From: Fomitopsis serialis
Taxonomy: Eukaryota; Basidiomycota; Agaricomycetes; Polyporales; Fomitopsidaceae
DNA: 64,000 nucleotides
Assembly (NCBI RefSeq): GCF_022376445.1
Contig: NW_025954964.1
Location: forward strand, 124,001 to 188,000
Reading direction: 5' to 3'
In this document: one piece after another, positions 1 through 15,451 of the stretch
How positions within the stretch are numbered: the stretch's first letter is position 1
How the letters are laid out: each line of letters opens with the position of its first letter
The notes under the pieces: model-generated
Seen by the model: the letters and a program-made list of their open reading frames with translations, nothing else
Told to the model about the DNA's origin: nothing
Database searches by the model: none
Position numbers and translations under genes: made by a program

Positions 1-15
1 CTGACCCATCAATAG

Positions 16-466
16 CGTTCAGCTACACACCTGAAGAGCGCAACAAGAACCTCGAGCGAGTCGCCTTCGTCGCCGCTGAGCTCGCACGCGCGGGTGCGGC
101 TGTCATCGCGGCGCCTATCGCCCCGAGCCAAGCCTCGCGGGATGCCGTCAAGGACACCGTGATACACAGCGCGGGTGCGGGCGGGAACTTCTTCACCATC
201 CATGTCGCAACGCCGCTCGAGTTCTGCGAGGCGCACGACCGGAGAGGCGTGTACTCTCGGGCACGTAAGGGCGAATTGAAGCACGTCCCCGGCGTGGACG
301 AGGAGTACGAGACTCCCGAGCGGCCGGATCTGACTGTTGACTTGACTCAGCAGAGTGTGCCGGAGATCGTGCACAGTACGTCGTCGTTTGTGTCTGGCAG
401 AGATTCAGTATGCTCACCCTGTGCTCAGGTATCGTCTTGCTGCTTGAGACTGAGTCGCTTCTATAG
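16..466 (+). CDS. MET3: ATP sulfurylase (sulfate adenylyltransferase), C-terminal part
   Basis: This is the last part of fungal ATP sulfurylase, which makes adenylyl sulfate (APS) from sulfate and ATP in the cytosol at the start of sulfate assimilation. Visible motifs are AGAAVIAAPIAP, HVATPLEFCE, DRRGVYSRARKGE and GVDEEYETPE, all typical of the APS-kinase-like C-terminal domain. In fungi this domain is known to act as the PAPS-binding allosteric domain rather than a working kinase. The IAAPIAP and VATPLE wording fits MET3 better than the free APS kinase MET14. The window begins with CTGAC and AATAG, which look like an intron branch point and acceptor, so the exon probably starts at 16. A 53-nt intron (376-428, GTACGT...CTCAG) separates the last exon, which encodes SIVLLLETESLL and a TAG at 464-466. 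The 5' part, with the catalytic domain, lies outside the window. Confidence 0.9.
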
Positions 467-972
467 TTGGGTTGGACCTGTCAGGATACAGGTCCCATCA
501 TCCTTCACATTGGTTTGTTGTGTGCTTTGATTACGAGCCCACGCTTGATTGTTATTTTGTCGCCATGTCCTGGACGAGTAGAGGACTCGTGCTTCTCAAA
601 TTGTATTGCATACTTACACTGTACTGCGTAGAAAGAGAACAAACTATCTCAGAAGCGTACGCTCTGCAGCTGCTGGCTGCTCGGTGCTGTACTCAGAGCC
701 TCAAACTGAGTTGTCCGGGCCTACTTACCGTTCGCGGACATGGGCGTTATTTCGTGGCTGAGCAGTTTGGGCGGCCAAGCTGTCGAAGCAAGGATTGGCG
801 CCTTGGCAACTACCACGCCCGGCCATGCTCATCGCCATGGCCCGTCCCGACACTGCCTTTCCCTTCTGTCAAGCCCTCCTTCACATTTATTATACCCCTT
901 CGACTGTGAACGCCGGCGCTCACATTGTGTTCGCTGTTCCCAAGCTGTTCCTGCCTGACGTTCGCCGTGCTC
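467..972. other. Intergenic region, MET3 3' end to aspartic protease promoter
   Basis: About 500 bases with no supported gene. Short open frames here have no family resemblance. The second half must hold the promoter and 5' leader of the downstream aspartic protease. The pyrimidine-rich stretch near 855-900 is compatible with a fungal core promoter, but no clear TATA box is assigned. Confidence 0.6.
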
Positions 973-3089
973 ATGAGGCTCGCCCCGTCGCTCCTTCTCT
1001 ATGTCTCCCTCCTCCTGGATTGCCTGCCCGCTGCGGATGCGGTGAGAATGCCGATCGCTGGGCGCCGCGTACCCCGGATACAGGATGAGCTCGAGCGAAT
1101 GGACCCGGGCCTCGGCCGGAGGGCGAGCATGAGCGGGGACTTACAGGATCAGGGTGATGTTAGGTATTACACGAATGTCTCTCTGGGAGGACAACAGTTC
1201 TCAGTCCTTGTTGACACGGGGAGGTGAGTGTTTGCTTCTCATGTCGTACGCTGGTCCACTGTTTGGCGCTATGTGGTTGTGAGCAAGTTGTGAGCGAACG
1301 GCGGTCCCTGTTTCCATTTGCATGATGGCCATGGTTGTCGGTGGCGCCGATTAGGCTGGGTCGACTCCACAACCTGGACTCGGAGGTCCTTGGTCACGAC
1401 TCACAACCATGCTGTGTTGGTTTCACGCTCAGTCCTGGCTCGGTCCTTCGAATACGCCGACTTGCAGCAGAGCACAGGACTTGGTGTTGTCGTACATCTG
1501 CTATAGACTCTCAAGCCAGCCGCGCGTTGGACGCGCAGATACCGATGCTTCCATCTTCCATAGCGTCCGAGTCGCTTTGTACCAACGGGTCTGACATGCC
1601 TTACATTAGTTCTGACCTGTGGGTGGCTGGAAACGTACCGGGTGCAAAGGGCACCGGAAAGACGCTCTGTAACTTACGCCATCGGATCTGCCAGCGGTAC
1701 GTCCCCTTCACTGTCGATGGCTGCGCGATGGCTCATCCCAGTTTGCAGGTCTATCATGACAGCAAATATGCAGTTCGATGGAACAGTGTTCAGAACCAGG
1801 CTTTCAGTGCGTTCCTTATTCAGGCATTGGTCGCCTCCGAATCTCACTGGCTGCAGTCAGCGTCGGCGTCGATAGTGACCACCCGGTGAACTCTGGCGTG
1901 ATAGGTCTCGGACCCAACAGCGCGTCGAACATCTACGAGCAGTTCAACAACGACGCAGGCGACACGCCTCTCAACCGGATATTCGAGCAGAACACGAGCA
2001 CGCCCAACTTCCTCTCCGTACTGCTGGCCGTTCGGACGACACCGACACCCGTACCCGGGCGACATCACCGTCGGGGAAGTGGTGACCGGCTACGAGAACA
2101 TCACATCGCAGCCCAAGCTGCCGATTCTGGAGGACGAGGACTCTGGTGCGCGGCACTGGCAGACGCTGCTGGACAAGGACGGTATCATTGGGCCGGATGG
2201 TGAGGTCATATCGGTGCAGAGCGTGGTGCAAGGGTTGCAGCAGCTGGTGGTCGTATTCGATACGGGGTTCTCACTGCCTCAAGTGCCTACGTGCGTAATC
2301 ATCTCATGTGTCCTGCCGACTGACTCACTTTTCCTATAGTGCTGTCTCGAACGCCATATATTCGCGAGTACCAGGCGCGAACTACACGAACGTCCCGGCC
2401 GCATCGGGCAAGGTGTGGACCCTGCCTTGCGACGTCGAACTGAACGTGACGTTCAAGTTCGGGGGTATCTCCTATCCTGTCAGCCCGCTTGACACGAACC
2501 TCGGCGCGCTGAACGTCAAGGGCAGTGATGGCAACGAGGTGTGCGTGGGCGCGTTCCAGCCTATCACTACCGCAATGTCCTCCACGTTCGACATGATCCT
2601 TGGAATGGCCTTCTGTACGTGTCTTGTTCCACCTCACTCCCAGACTTGACGTGTCGACATGCTATAGTGCGGAACGCCTATCTGCTGGTGGACCTTGGTG
2701 ATTATGTTCACGGTTCGGCGGCATCGACGACGGACCCATACATGCAGCTGCTTTCTATCACCGACCCTGCGGAAGCGCACAAGAACTTCGTCGACGCGCG
2801 CCTCGGTGGTGTCGACAACACGTCGGCATTCCACCTGCTGCCTGCCATGAACACCACCAACTGGGCGACCTCTTCGAGCGAGTCCACGTCGCAGAAAATC
2901 AAACCCTACCTGCCGTACATCATCGCTGGCAGTGCGGCCGTCGCCATCCTGCTGATCGTTGCTGCAGGCGCATGTTTCGGCAGCCGCAAGCGCACACGAT
3001 ACCAGCGTTTGCACGAGCCTGCACCCGTTGGCTTGCCCGTGTACGACCAACCCTTCCCCCGCTATCAGCGACCACACCGTCGCTACTGA
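973..3089 (+). CDS. Pepsin-type (A1) aspartic protease with signal peptide and C-terminal membrane anchor
   Basis: A secreted aspartic endopeptidase held at the cell surface. The start at 973 gives a signal peptide (about 973-1041, MRLAPSLLLYVSLLLDCLPA). The first catalytic aspartate is in VDTGSSDLW, split by a 386-nt intron (1224-1609), with DTG at 1213-1221. The second is in VVFDTGFSLPQVP, with DTG at 2259-2267. GVIGLGPNSASN and MILGMAF are further family signatures. The tail has a Ser/Thr-rich stalk, a transmembrane helix (about 2916-2981) and a short basic cytoplasmic end. Introns of normal size lie near 2290-2339 and 2614-2667. At least three frame changes interrupt conserved sequence: near 1655-1670 before VTYAIGSASG, near 1788-1792 in the MQFDG/QNQAF block and twice between 2030 and 2065 before YPGDITVGEV. 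Either the consensus has indel errors or the copy is decaying. The family is certain, but the intactness is not. Confidence 0.85.
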
Positions 3090-4211
3090 ACGTTGAACTC
3101 GCAGGACGTATACAGGACACTATTTGCTTTCGAATCTAACCGCATTTACTTACATTGTTTGGGCCCCCACGGACACTAGTTGAGCACGTACATAACTTAT
3201 TGTAGCATAGTACACGGATGACACCACAGTGCTTTCACTGAGTCGCGCGGTCGCCTCCGTCGGTCCGCCGTGCACGACGCCGCGCCGGGTTATCTGAGCC
3301 ATCTGCCACGCACCAACGTGTCTGTCAGCCATCAGTCAGGCGCACCCAGGGCTGGTTCCCGAAGCACGCTGCGCTGGCAGCTGCCGGGTTCTGGCTGTGA
3401 GACGCGCCGATAGGGACGATGAGCCGGCCGCGAGAAGAGTCGTCACCGTCACTTGGCAATGCAGTCGCTCACGGCGCGGCGCCCCGGCCACATGCATAGT
3501 CGTGCGTTTGCGCGATGGTGCAAAGAGCCTGCGGTGTCGACGGGGATGTCTGCTCGTCGTCGGACACGGCGAGCAGGGGTGAAGCGTGGGAAAGTGCCCG
3601 ACTGGGCGGACGCGTGACGGATGTCACAGGGCAGGTGTGACAGGCTGGAGGTCGAGCCTCAGGTGGTCGTCACTGGTGGCGGCGGTGACGACCGCTCGAG
3701 AACATGCTGCCGGGGGCACGACGCCGGGTGGCCCGCGGCGGCGCTTCGGCGACGCGGACTCTCACGGGCTGCGCGTGCACGGGAGAACGAGGCAGTGGGT
3801 GGTGATGGTCGCCGCGCCGGCGCGCATGTGGGTCGACGCCGGTGCGGCTAGTGCGGTGGGCACGGCGAGCAGCTGAGGGCTGGCGGGCTGGGGCCGCGGA
3901 GGGGTGGTGGGTGCAGCGGGCTGCAGAAGAGGGGCCGGTGTGCGAGGGGGAGATAAGATGCGTGGCGAGCGGCGGAGTTGGGCACGCTGCCCAGTGACGA
4001 GCCCTGCGATGGCCACCTCCGGCGCACGCGTGCGAACCCTGTCCGAGCTGGGCTGGCCGCTCTGGCGCTCGTGAAAGACCTTGTCAACGCCATCGCCGGG
4101 CCTCTTCCCACCCCCCACCCCGCCCCCCTCGTCCTCCCCGCTGCCCACCCTGAATTCCCTCGCACAGAACTACGAATCATCCATGTCGCCGCCCGGTGAC
4201 GACGACCCCCC
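3090..4211. other. GC-rich intergenic region upstream of CHD1
   Basis: About 1.1 kb between the aspartic protease stop and the CHD1 start. Open frames here on both strands are rich in Arg, Gly and Ala and show no domain, as expected from high GC content. The stretch 4100-4200 is pyrimidine-rich with CCCC runs, typical of a fungal 5' leader just before the CHD1 ATG. No repeat or RNA gene is seen. Confidence 0.55.
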
Positions 4212-9428
<5,217 letters not shown>

Positions 9429-9884
9429 CGAGGTGCTGGACGTTCTGGCCCCATACTCCTCTGCCGCTGCTTCCAGGACCACTGATCCTCGTACTTTTAG
9501 CTTACACGCCCCTCACATTACATTCTCTCTATTATGCTCCACTGTACTGTATTATTATAGCCCGTGCTCTCAGTTTTTCTCGTTGATGCTGCTGTTCACC
9601 TGGTGTCCCTGTGTCGTTGGTATAGCCCATAGCTACGTCCCGTCAATCTGTACAACACGCATACCTCACTCGAAACATTGAATCTGCTTTTCGAAACATA
9701 TTACTCATTGTGCCCCAGCAAACATAACATACTATAGTCCCTGAGTGAATCGGGTTTGCATCATCGACGTCTACAACACTGAGACATCTAAGACATACTG
9801 GTACTGAGGCTCACGTGAAAAGAGACCGTCAACAATCGTACAAGCTGCGGGTGCCACGTACATTCGTCTGCTCTTACACTACTG
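9429..9884. other. Tail-to-tail intergenic region, CHD1 / S9 hydrolase
   Basis: About 450 bases between two converging genes. It is AT-richer than its surroundings (for example near 9500-9560 and 9680-9740) and should hold both 3' untranslated regions. No gene, repeat or structured element is seen. Confidence 0.55.
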
Positions 9885-12224
9885 TTAGTCGAGGCGGTTC
9901 GCACTGTACAGAGGCAAGCCTTCCTCCAGCTCGTCGTCGATATTGCTCAAGCCCAGCACTTCTTGGTAGAACGCCAGCTCCTGCTCGATCGCCAACTCGA
10001 TAGTCTTGGTCTTCCGCCAGCCGTGCAACTCGCCCTCGAACAGTCTATACTCCACTCGACCCCCTTGCGTCTTGACGGCTTCGACCATCGCCTGCGCCTG
10101 CGAGGCAGGCACGATGGGATCCGCGCTGCCTTGCATGATCTGTTCACCAGAGCAGTCAGACATAAAGCGGAAGGTGAAATACTCAAAACGACGTACGAGC
10201 AATGGCGGAAAGCCGAGCTTGCCAACGTTCCCGAGGTTATGCAGCGGGCTCCGCTCCTTATACACCTGCGGGATCTCCTCTGGCGAGCCACCCACGAGCC
10301 TCTGCACGTGGTGCAGCTGGAACTTGTGCATGCCCTTCACGAGCCCACGCATGTCCGCCGCGCCGTACATCGCCGTCGCGGCCGCGAACGTCTTGCGCTC
10401 CTTCGGGTGGCAGCACGCGGAGAGCGCGAGGTACCCGCCGGCGGAGCGGCCGCGGATGATGCTGCGCCGGCGGTCAATGAGCGGGTGCGGTGCGGCGGAG
10501 AGCGACTTCATGGCGTGGATGCAGTCTTGGACGTCGATCACGCCCCATTGGCCGTTGAGACGCTCGCTGGGTGGCACTCAGCAATTGCATGTTGCACGGG
10601 AACGTGCGGACTCACATGTATTCGCGGCCGAAGCCGCAGCTGCCGCTGTAGTTCACGTCTATCCTATATGGGTATGAGCGTCGTCTCTACAGCGCGAGAC
10701 ACGACAGAACGGCACGCACCATGCAAAGCCGCGGCTGGTGAAGAATTGGACTTCCCACTTGAATCCTTGCGACACATGCGTCGTAGGCCCACCATGTGCG
10801 TTCACGATGCACGGAGGCTTCTCGCCCTGGATGCCCTGGTAGTTTGAGTTCGTCGGAGGGTAATACAGCACGTGCAGCGGGCCATCGTTCGCCGGGTTCT
10901 TCAGCGTGAACGACTTCGCCTCCGAGATCATGGAAGGCGAGAGCGGCAGCGCGAACCCACCCGTCAGCTCCTTGAACGTCGGTGTCAAGTCCTCGTCCAG
11001 CGTGCACAGGACGATGGCCTCGGGCTTGTCCACGCTTTCCGCCTTGAACACGACGACGTTGTCCCGCACGCGCTTGAGTACCAGTATGTTCACGTACGGG
11101 CACTCGAGCTCCTCCGCCTCGCCGTCAGCCAGGCTGAGGACGTACAGATAGCTCCGGCCGTCACGCACGGCGGCGTAGAGCACCTTGCCCGCGTCGAGGT
11201 CGAGCGGCGCGCTGAACTCCCAGCCGAGATACCATCGTGGCAAGCTGAAGTCGACGTCGACGGGCTCCTCGAGCACGGGTGCGGCTGTGCGCGCGGAGAC
11301 GGTGTACTTCCACGGGTTCTGGTACCCGGACTCGTCGCAGGTGTAGATGAGCACGTCGTTGGATGCCCAGAGCGGGTACGTCGCGCTCACGGCGCCTGCG
11401 ACCCCGCCGACGAGCGTGGTGTCGCTGAGCGTGAGGGCGCTGTCGGAGGCAAGGACCGACGCGACGTAGATCTGGCCGCCCTCCCAGGACATGTCCGGGT
11501 TGGACCATTGTTCCCAGGCGATGTGGGTGCCATCCGGCGAGAAGGATGGACCGGAGTAGAAGTCCGCGCCTGAGACGAGAGTGGTGACGGTCTGCGTGCG
11601 GCTGTTGATGAGGACTACAGAGTTGACGACTTGGGTCGGTGCTGACTTTGTGTGGTCCTCTAGGATGGCGACTATGAGGTGCGGGTGTGTAGGGTGGATC
11701 GCGAGCTTCGCGAATCTATGGGCGTCGTTGACTGCAGCAGTTCGTTGAAGTTAAAGTGCGATACAGAGAAACAGACACGTACCAGGTGTGATCGGCTGGG
11801 GATCTTCTGACCTGCCCACAGCGTATACCCGGTTGTCCGGTACATTCGAGAAGTATACGATACCATCATAGGCCGACGCGGGTGCGCCTCCATACTAGTT
11901 GGTGGTATGAGCATGGCCAGAAACTAGGCTAAGCATTGCGCCTACCTCATGCACGCGGCTCCTCGCGTCCCAATGCTTGCGCATTACTTCGCGCCCTGTC
12001 TCCGTGAACACGATCGCATTGCGTCCTCCTTCGGATGGTCTCCCCTCTGTGTGGTACACCGTCCCTGTAATTGGGTCAACAAAGACGTCGTCGGCTGGAT
12101 CTGACTGGGAGTATGGTAAATCCAAGAACTAAACAGATCGGCTACTCAGACGCACAGGTTTATGACAGACGTCCTGTGCCTCGATGGGCGACGGCCATGT
12201 ACCATATCGCGCTGTTTCAGCCAT
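9885..12224 (-). CDS. S9 prolyl-oligopeptidase family hydrolase (dipeptidyl/acylaminoacyl-peptidase-like)
   Basis: A serine peptidase-like enzyme with an N-terminal beta-propeller and a C-terminal alpha/beta-hydrolase domain. The proposed start at 12224-12222 encodes MAETARYGTWPSPIEAQ. A donor at about 12155 is followed by FLDLPYSQSDPADDVFVDP. Propeller-type motifs follow (PSFSPDGTHIAWEQW near 11510-11560). The hydrolase part has PPCIVNAHGGPT (oxyanion region), NYSGSCGFGREY and the nucleophile elbow GRSAGGY (near 10430-10452). The probable acid lies in GSADPIVPAS (near 10100-10130) and the histidine in GELHGW (near 10015-10035). The frame is open across all exons, and short introns near 10143-10200, 10570-10615 and 10665-10720 have good splice sites. 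There is no signal peptide, so it is probably cytosolic. The exact substrate cannot be told, and acylaminoacyl-peptidase or dipeptidyl-peptidase 5-like activity are both possible. Confidence 0.88.
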
Positions 12225-13074
12225 CTGAATCACTGTAGCCTTGGAACTGTGCGGTTATGAGGGTGTACGCTTCGCCGAACATAGATCAGACGGGCGTACA
12301 TACCAGAGTTGAGACAAGCCGCTGGATTAGTGCCTTGGATGTAAGACCAGTGGCAAGAGCAGATCTCGGTCAATCGCTTGTCGGTTCAATGCACTATGAA
12401 AGAGATCCAGTCGAGATGGAAGATGCGCTCAAGGGGTGGGTGCAGTGAAGGATGTCAATAGAGACTTGGTCGTGGTGCCCATACATCGCCTTACTAGAGG
12501 CGCTGTAATAGCATCGGGATCTACTGATCGGAAACAGCCCGTGCCAGTGTCGCTCATACTAGTGAAGCTTGGATTTCTGGGAGATTTGGCAACACGGAGC
12601 AGGCAGCGAGGACGGATATGGGCATGCAGAAGAATTGACCATCCTCGCCGCTGCAGGTCGTTGAGGACCCCAGTTGGGCACGGCGCTCTAGATCGGCGAG
12701 ATCGTATGCAGATAGGATCGGGAACTTATACTGCTCGTTGGTTTTTAATTCTACCATGCTGGCACCTCTACACGCACCCGGACTGTCCACGACATCCTTG
12801 CTCGATACTTTAACAGCCTATCGTATATTGAATCCGAAGAACTCAGAAAGTCGTGTTCAGGGAAGTTGGTCAATGCCATGGACGTCTCCCAGCCGGGCTG
12901 CCAGTGGTTTCAGGAGCGTCTTTATGGCCGTGTCTCAACTTCGTGCGCCGAGCGCTGCAAAACATACCCTCTGACACAACGGTTCCTTACACGAAGGCAT
13001 CTGCTCTCGCAGTCCTTCTGTCTCTCCTCTGAGAAAAATATGTGTAACTCACGATTCCAGGCCACTTCAAGACG
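12225..13074. other. Gene-free region upstream of the S9 hydrolase
   Basis: About 850 bases between the S9 start and the TAP-type remnant. It should contain the S9 promoter (read leftwards). A 78-codon minus-strand frame near 12554-12790 has protein-like composition (MVELKTNEQYKFPILSAYDL) but no recognised family, no clear continuation and no supporting splice sites. It is left unannotated. Confidence 0.45.
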
Positions 13075-14865
13075 ATGGTTCGTATGGTATTGGAGTCTCT
13101 GACAGCGACACTTGGTCTGGGTACCCTCTATTCACGGTACGGTGTCCTGCTGTACTACAACAGCGACCCCGCTTCGTCGAGTGAGACCGTCTGGCACACG
13201 GTGAGCGGTACTGCAATAGAAGGCTATGCTCTTCTAACCTATGCTCTTCTAAGTAATGCATAGTTGGTATCGTCTGAAGATATACATTGGGCATGGGCAT
13301 GCTTCGATGGGATCCGATGGGCGATGCTGAAATTTCCTCTTGACTACTTGTCCGACTCGAAGGATACCAGAACAGCATCCATCGCGCTCCAGATACTCCT
13401 GGCCTGGCCGCAGAAGCCCAGAAAGTGCAAGGGGCTGCCGGCTATCCTCCTGGGTTTAGGAGGACTTGGAGTGCCAGGAACATCGAGTGTCAACCGGTGG
13501 GGCAATTATGTCACGGACATCGTCGATCCCGACTATAACGTCCTGGGCTTCGACCAGCGTGGAACCGGGCCAGCACGCCGTCGGCGCAGCGCTTCGCAAG
13601 TACTACTCGGGTTACGAGCAGACAAAGACTGATCAGCCTCGCCGACGGTTCCGTAGCGGAAGCCTGAGAACGGGATCAGCTTGTCGCGCAACAGTATATG
13701 AATAACTACATCATGAGGAGGAGCCGAAACGCATCTGGCGACAATGCTGGGATGGGGGGAAGGTTCACGAGCAGCGCTCGCGTTGCAACAGGTATGCCCA
13801 AGGTGAATTATATCACAGGGGACTCGCGAGTGTCTAAGTTTCGCGGGATGCGATAGCTCACACGGAAACATACAGAGCTACGGCGCCATGCTGGGTCAAT
13901 CCTTCCTCTCCATATGCCCCAAGAAGGTCGGCCGAGTCGTTGATGGCGCATAGCGATGCGCAGGAATACGTCGACACTCGACGATGGGGCAGCAATCTCT
14001 TCGATATTGATGCCGTTGAGGCGTCATTCTACCATTTCTACCATGAGGGTGGTCCCGAGAAATGCCGCCTCTCCTTACGAGTATTCGCCCGCCCTCATCC
14101 GGGACCGTGTGTACGCGATATGCTCAGGTAATCACCGATCCTGGTCTACCATGCACAAAGGCCGGCACTGCTCACCGAAGCAGCATTGGACATCTTCACC
14201 TTCAACCTGCTCTACCTCCCCATCTACTTTGGCGGGAATCCTGGTGGCTGCGGACATCCGGGACCAGAAATCACTGGCGAACTACGCTGCATCCTTCTTC
14301 CCGAGCGTGTCATGCGACTGCTACCCAGTACCTGGCCAACTCGGGTCCAACTCGGCTTTCTCTGTCATCGCATGCAGCGATGATGATTCTCTCTCGTATG
14401 ACCCCGAGGACTAAATACAGACGACACCTCGGTAACATGTCGTCCGACTCGCCGCGGTTCGCTCCCGTGGGGATCATACAACCTCCGGTGGTGCACCGAG
14501 TGAAAATCCGCCCGAGGTGGCGTTGCACTGTCCCCTTCGTCGCGAACACATCGAGCCCCCTCCTCATCGTGTCGCAGAGGCACGACACTATATGCCCTCA
14601 GGCCCAGACGTGTGACGTGCCAGCCCGCTTCCCCCGTTCCGCTTTACTCGTCCAGGACTCGTAAGGTCACTGCATGCCGTCCGCGCCTTCCATATGCACT
14701 GCGAAGCATATCAGGGCATACTACCAGAACGGCACGCTGCCCGAGGACGGGGCGGTATGCGGGGTGGATGAACTGCCGTTTGTTGGCGAGACGATCACTA
14801 CTAACTTGTCAGCAGACGATAGACAACTGTTGGATACGCTGAAAGCCTTTGCAAGAATCCTACCA
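13075..14865 (+). pseudogene. Broken TAP-type alpha/beta hydrolase (tripeptidyl-aminopeptidase-like)
   Basis: Fragments in three forward frames, read in order, resemble fungal alpha/beta hydrolases with a TAP-like C-terminal domain. They are an N-terminal hydrophobic segment from the ATG at 13075, then PLDYLSDSKDTRTASIALQ and LPAILLGLGGLGVPGTS (13340-13485), where the family has a glycine-rich oxyanion loop. Next come NRWGNYVTDIVDPDYNVLGF and DQRGTG, the nucleophile region SYGAMLGQSF (near 13875-13905), QEYVDTRRWGSNLFDID and a C-terminal NGTLPEDGAVC near 14729-14761. The frame changes repeatedly and stops fall between recognised blocks, for example around 13570-13870 and 14060-14400. Some of this may be consensus error as in neighbouring genes, but the density and the altered glycine loop favour a decayed copy. 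A direct repeat of CTATGCTCTTCTAA lies in the first intron near 13230-13255. Confidence 0.65.
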
Positions 14866-15451
14866 TGAGTTCCTGAAGTTCTCTGTCACGATGTATGCCT
14901 CTTCGTATTTATCTGCAGTTAGTAGCGCAATACAGACATTTTGTTTCACATATCTGGCTGATGCCAGAGTGTTCAAATCTATATGTATCATGCCGCGACT
15001 TCATAGTACTGACGATCAGAGACGACTCACCAAAAGCCCATCGACCTCCCAACCAACATCATCGGACAGAACACGGCGTGTTTCAACTGCATGTGATTAA
15101 CTGTATATGGAGATTGCAATAGACGAACAATGATGCGAGCCACGAACTTTAGAGAGCGTGAGTAGGTTACGATGTAGTAGACACAATGACGCAGCCGCAA
15201 ATTACGCCGGAGGGAATGAGCAGCGAACGAACGAATAGGCCGACCGCCATGTACATAGCGCACAAACGGAGAAGGCCTTGGATGAAGCAAGAAGACGGGC
15301 GTGTCCCTTCCCATCTGTCCGAAGCTAAAACTACACTATGTTACACGACGAGGGACACATCCAGCAGACGATCGACCCAGCGAAAACGACACACGCGCAC
15401 GCGACCAGCACGCCCGTTACGGGGCGGCGAATGGGCCGCGCACGCGCCTGG
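14866..15451. other. Intergenic region, no gene seen
   Basis: About 590 bases between the TAP-type remnant and the 3' end of the DUF7330-like gene. It has mixed composition, short open frames only and no recognised domain or repeat. It probably holds the 3' untranslated region of the minus-strand neighbour. Confidence 0.5.

Noticed and set aside
9963..11573. Plus-strand frames of 294 and 233 codons
   Set aside because: Antisense to the S9 hydrolase, whose minus-strand exons carry clear catalytic motifs.
12554..12790. 78-codon minus-strand frame with protein-like composition
   Set aside because: No recognised family, no continuation by splicing, and it lies in the likely promoter of the S9 hydrolase.
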